A DNA stretch of 64,000 nucleotides from Anaerolineae bacterium (GTDB taxonomy: Bacteria > Chloroflexota > Anaerolineae > Aggregatilineales > Phototrophicaceae). How positions within the stretch are numbered: the first letter of the stretch is position 1; each line of letters opens with the position of its first letter. The stretch spans positions 124,001 to 188,000 of the forward strand of contig JAJDXR010000070.1 of the NCBI GenBank assembly GCA_022823165.1, given 5' to 3'. Both the position numbers and the translations under genes were made by a program. Below the pieces are notes generated by a model. It searched no databases. It worked only from the letters and a program-made list of their open reading frames with translations, and had not been told where the DNA came from. Shown one piece after another: positions 63,418-64,000 of the stretch.

Positions 63418-64000
63418 ATGAAAGTTGCGGTTCTAATCGGCGGGGTAGGCGGCGCCAAATTAGCCAGTGGCTTGATGCAAGTCGTCGCGCCCGAGCGGCT
63501 GAGCTTCATCGTCAACACCGGCGATGACTTCCGTCACCTGGGGCTGAAGATCTGCCCCGATCTTGATACGCTGATGTACACCCTGGCCGGTTTGGTGAAT
63601 CCGGAATGGGGCTGGGGAATCGCGGAAGACTCCACAATTACCCTGGAGAGCCTGGAGCGAACCTACGGTCTCGAGCCCTGGTTCCGGCTGGGCGACAAAG
63701 ACCTGGCTACTCATCTGCTGCGCCTAGACCTGCTGCAGCGAGGTTATTCGCTCACCGAGGTCAGCGACTGTCTGGCTCGGCGTCTGGGCTTGGCGGCCAG
63801 GCTATTGCCCATGTGCGACGAAGACCTGCCCACAATCATTTGCAGCGACAATCACGGCGAATTGGGTTTTCAGGAATATTTTGTGAAACATCGCTGGCAA
63901 CCGGTCGTAAAGTCTATTAGTTACCGAGATTGCGAAAAGGCAAGTATGTCGCCGGCCGTTACAGTTGCTATTGAAGAGGCTGACATTATCTTGATTGCGC
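63418..64000 (+). CDS. cofD: 2-phospho-L-lactate transferase (cut by window edge)
   Basis: The first 194 codons of the enzyme that joins the lactyl (or phosphoenolpyruvyl) phosphate to FO, giving (dehydro-)F420-0. It begins VAVLIGGVGGAKLASGLMQV (about 3-22), the family start, followed by NTGDDFRHLGLKICPDLDTLMYTLAG (about 35-60) and WFRLGDKDLATHLLRL (about 91-106). Start chosen at 63418, two bases after the nitroreductase stop; an in-frame ATG at 63388 is possible. It continues past the right edge. Confidence 0.95.
   Translation, partial: MKVAVLIGGVGGAKLASGLMQVVAPERLSFIVNTGDDFRHLGLKICPDLDTLMYTLAGLVNPEWGWGIAEDSTITLESLERTYGLEPWFRLGDKDLATHLLRLDLLQRGYSLTEVSDCLARRLGLAARLLPMCDEDLPTIICSDNHGELGFQEYFVKHRWQPVVKSISYRDCEKASMSPAVTVAIEEADIILIA

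Noticed and set aside
1..64000. CRISPR arrays, rRNA genes, insertion sequences or phage genes
   Set aside because: I looked for regularly spaced repeats, transposase motifs and rRNA signatures and saw none.

Overview
The window looks like a chromosomal stretch of a moderately GC-rich member of the Chloroflexota (Anaerolineae/Caldilineae-like). This is an inference from the gene styles: large GT-C membrane proteins, paired ABC exporters, Opp-type sugar/peptide importers, F420 biosynthesis, and argS-dcd next to a tRNA. I see no phage, insertion sequence or CRISPR array. Both edges cut genes: gyrA on the left and cofD on the right.

Layout. 1-16.7 kb: gyrA 5' end, a small membrane protein with a clear promoter and terminator, birA, a HIT-family hydrolase, two GT-C-like membrane proteins, a heterodimeric ABC exporter, a tandem-HTH regulator and an oversized APC transporter. 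16.9-34.4 kb: a carbohydrate-catabolic island. It holds a GMC oxidoreductase, three GH117-like propeller modules (two fused in one protein), an SDR, a Zn-dependent dehydrogenase, a GntR/FCD repressor, a complete Opp-type importer (oppB, oppC, substrate-binding protein, oppD, oppF) and an enolase-superfamily enzyme resembling 3,6-anhydro-L-galactonate cycloisomerase. Four copies of an inverted repeat, ATTGTNNACAAT (one with a single mismatch), sit at the promoters of this island. 34.5-48 kb: housekeeping genes (tRNA-Val, dcd, argS, methyltransferase, ABC exporter, a toroid glycosidase, DUF971, hydratase 2, galT, tRNA-Leu, a DivIC-like protein, ygfZ, a guanylate-kinase relative). 48-61.3 kb: folD, then a purine-catabolic series (8-oxoguanine-deaminase-like, adenine deaminase, YgeY-like, YgeW/OTC-like, carbamate kinase, two PLP fold-II enzymes, SsnA). 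61.4-64 kb: an F420 operon (F420:NADP reductase, cofE, FbiB-like nitroreductase, cofD).

The most interesting system is the 17.7-34.4 kb island. I read it as one regulon for uptake and breakdown of an anhydrogalactose-containing sugar, such as red-algal galactan oligosaccharides. The Opp importer would bring in the oligomer, the GH117-like enzymes would release anhydro-sugar, and the oxidoreductases and cycloisomerase would take it to 2-keto-3-deoxy-galactonate. The GntR repressor lies in the oppBC operon and probably binds ATTGTNNACAAT. Family assignments here rest on recognised motifs and memory of the families, not on a database search. The second coherent system is the purine-to-carbamoyl-phosphate cluster, which resembles the anaerobic urate/purine locus around ygeW-ygeY-yqeA-ssnA.
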